Source of the DNA: Saprospiraceae bacterium
GTDB taxonomy: Bacteria > Bacteroidota > Bacteroidia > Chitinophagales > Saprospiraceae
Assembly: GCA_016714985.1 (NCBI GenBank)
Contig: JADKBS010000029.1
Coordinates: forward strand, 23,682 to 87,681
Direction of reading: 5' to 3'
Length of the DNA: 64,000 bases
A model generated the notes under the pieces. It was given only the letters and a program-made list of their open reading frames with translations, searched no databases and had not been told where the DNA came from. Every line of letters starts with the position of its first letter. Within the stretch, counting starts at the first letter, position 1. The translations under genes and the position numbers were made by a program. Below are positions 62,801 to 64,000 of this stretch, in pieces.

Positions 62801-64000
62801 CAGCACGTATTGGTTTTCGCAGGTTTGGTTGGTGATATTCTCCCCTTGAAAGCTTATGCTGATTGGCCCACTGCAATTGTCCGTTGCTGTCACCAATGCA
62901 GGATTGGGCACCGGCACTTGTTCGGCGCACTGCACGACCATGTTCGAAGGGCAAACAATAGTAGGCGGCACCAAATCTCCTACTGTCAAGGTTTGGAGGC
63001 AACTGCTACTGTTTCCACAACCGTCTGAGGCGGTCCAGGTACGGGCAATCGTAAATGATTGGGGGCAAGTTCCCGGCGTTGAAATATCGTTGAAAACTAC
63101 TATTGGCGTTGGATTGCAATTATCCGTTGCCGTGGCGGTGCCCGTGTTGGCTGGCAATATGGCCCCGTCACAGTGGTTGTCAAATTGGGGGGGCAAGTGA
63201 TGATGGGCGCCGTGTTGTCCGATACGAGGATGCTTTGGGTGCAACTACTGCTGTTTCCGCAGGCGTCCGTAGCTAACCAAGTGCGGATTATCGTAAACTC
63301 TTGTGGGCAAATACCGCCCGTAGTAGCATCCGTAAAGCCAATATTTGGAGCAGTGTCACAGTTGTCCGTGGCAGTTGGGTTGCCCGTGCCCGACGGCAAT
63401 GTGCTGGCATTACAGTCCACCGAGGCATTTGCTGGGCAAGATATGGTTGGTGCAGTGCCATCAATAACCGTAATGGTTTGCGTGCAATTTATGCTGTTCC
63501 CACTGGCGTTAGTGGCCGTCCAAGTACGGGTGATGGTATATGACTGCGGGCAATTCCCCCCCGAAATCAAATCCGTATAGGTAGGTATGGGGGGCGCTTG
63601 GTCGCAGTTATCCGTAGCGGTGGCCGTTCCCGTATTCGGTGGCAGGGAGCTTGCATCACATTCAATCGTCAAGTCCGCTGGGCAGGTGATGCTTGGCGGG
63701 GTGTTCGTTTGGCTGAGTACCACCAAGATGCTGCAAAAACTGGTACAGCCGTTTGCGCCAGTTACGGTAACAGCATAAGTGCCCACCACGCCAACGGTGA
63801 TGCAATTGGTGGTGGCACCCGTGTTCCATAAATAGCCGGCGGCGCCCGCTGGGGTACACAGTTCGGTGGTTTGGCCTTCGCAGGGGATATTGCCACCAGT
63901 GATGGTACAAATCGGCAAGGGGTTGACGGTGACAGCAATGCTGCAAGTGCTGACGCAGCCGTTTTCATAAAATATCGTGACGGAATAAATGCCCGCCGTG
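59801..64000 (-). CDS. Giant HYR-repeat T9SS type A protein (partial, apparent 1-base deletion)
   Basis: The frame is open to the window edge and continues beyond it. It reads through many HYR-type repeats, each with patterns such as TATDNCDQAPP, CPQSYTITRTWTATN and CGNSSSCTQ. The C-terminal 80 residues (IELWPNPANGNVNLGFESS, LSQLQ-type QEGSYLVQV) form a T9SS type A sorting domain. At 63187-63193 the plus strand has G7; one more G would join the frame CPPNL to FDNHCDGAILPANTG. It is a cell-surface or secreted adhesin-like protein, role unknown. The signal peptide is outside the window. Confidence 0.85.

Overview
The window looks like a chromosome piece from a Bacteroidota bacterium, most likely of the Saprospiria or Chitinophagia type. 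The signs are secreted proteins with type IX secretion (T9SS) sorting domains of both types, SprB and HYR adhesin-like repeats, promoter -7 boxes of the TAnnTTTG kind, almost no Shine-Dalgarno sequences, a DUF6913 gene beside dapA, and an Mla system. Most of the window is fairly GC-rich. The stretch from about 21.2 to 28.9 kb is visibly richer in A and T and is probably acquired.

Layout. 0-12.5 kb: surface and secreted proteins. These are a Cys-rich lipoprotein with a 10-bp repeat in its signal peptide, a decayed T9SS type B protein, a GNAT acetyltransferase, a haem/copper T9SS protein, an ACT-domain protein, a large propeller/SprB/OmpA protein and a Crp-type regulator. 12.5-15.4 kb: accessory island with a truncated HipA-like kinase, a hairpin-rich noncoding block, an intact wHTH-Fic protein and an ATPase remnant. 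15.4-20 kb: tRNA-Asp, accA, DUF6913, dapA and a helical-repeat protein. 20-21.2 kb: three copies of a promoter/leader module, each followed by a tiny ORF. 21.2-28.7 kb: the main find, an expanded SDP-type (sporulation-delay/cannibalism-like) peptide toxin locus. It has a CPBP protein and a DUF1648 protein (candidate immunity), then sdpA1-sdpB1, three sdpC-like toxin precursors in tandem, and sdpA2-sdpB2. 28.9-31 kb: three proteins of unknown function. 31-34.6 kb: a GH130/GT4 mannoside-type cluster. 34.6-41.5 kb: small stress-type genes, a TonB-like lipoprotein and an HlyD/FtsX-permease/LolD-type exporter. 41.8-48.6 kb: YihY, an FAD oxidoreductase, mlaE-mlaF-mlaD, an AsmA-like protein and a sigma-like protein. 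48.9-49.2 kb: nested inverted-repeat elements resembling MITEs. 49.3-56.4 kb: two response regulators, a CheB-CheR hybrid kinase and an AraC regulator. 56.5-59.4 kb: an MmeI-like restriction-modification protein broken near the middle. 59.8-64 kb: the 3' part of a giant HYR-repeat T9SS protein that runs off the window.

How it fits together. SdpC-family proteins are precursors of secreted killing peptides and SdpA/SdpB are needed to mature them, so two AB pairs around three divergent precursors suggest a multi-toxin weapon with nearby immunity. Several conserved genes (dapA, mlaE, mlaF, the HlyD adaptor, the HYR protein) are broken only by a single missing base, mostly in homopolymers. The assembly probably carries homopolymer deletion errors, and these genes are likely intact in the cell. 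The decayed gene at 1.5-3.9 kb has more lesions and may be a true pseudogene.
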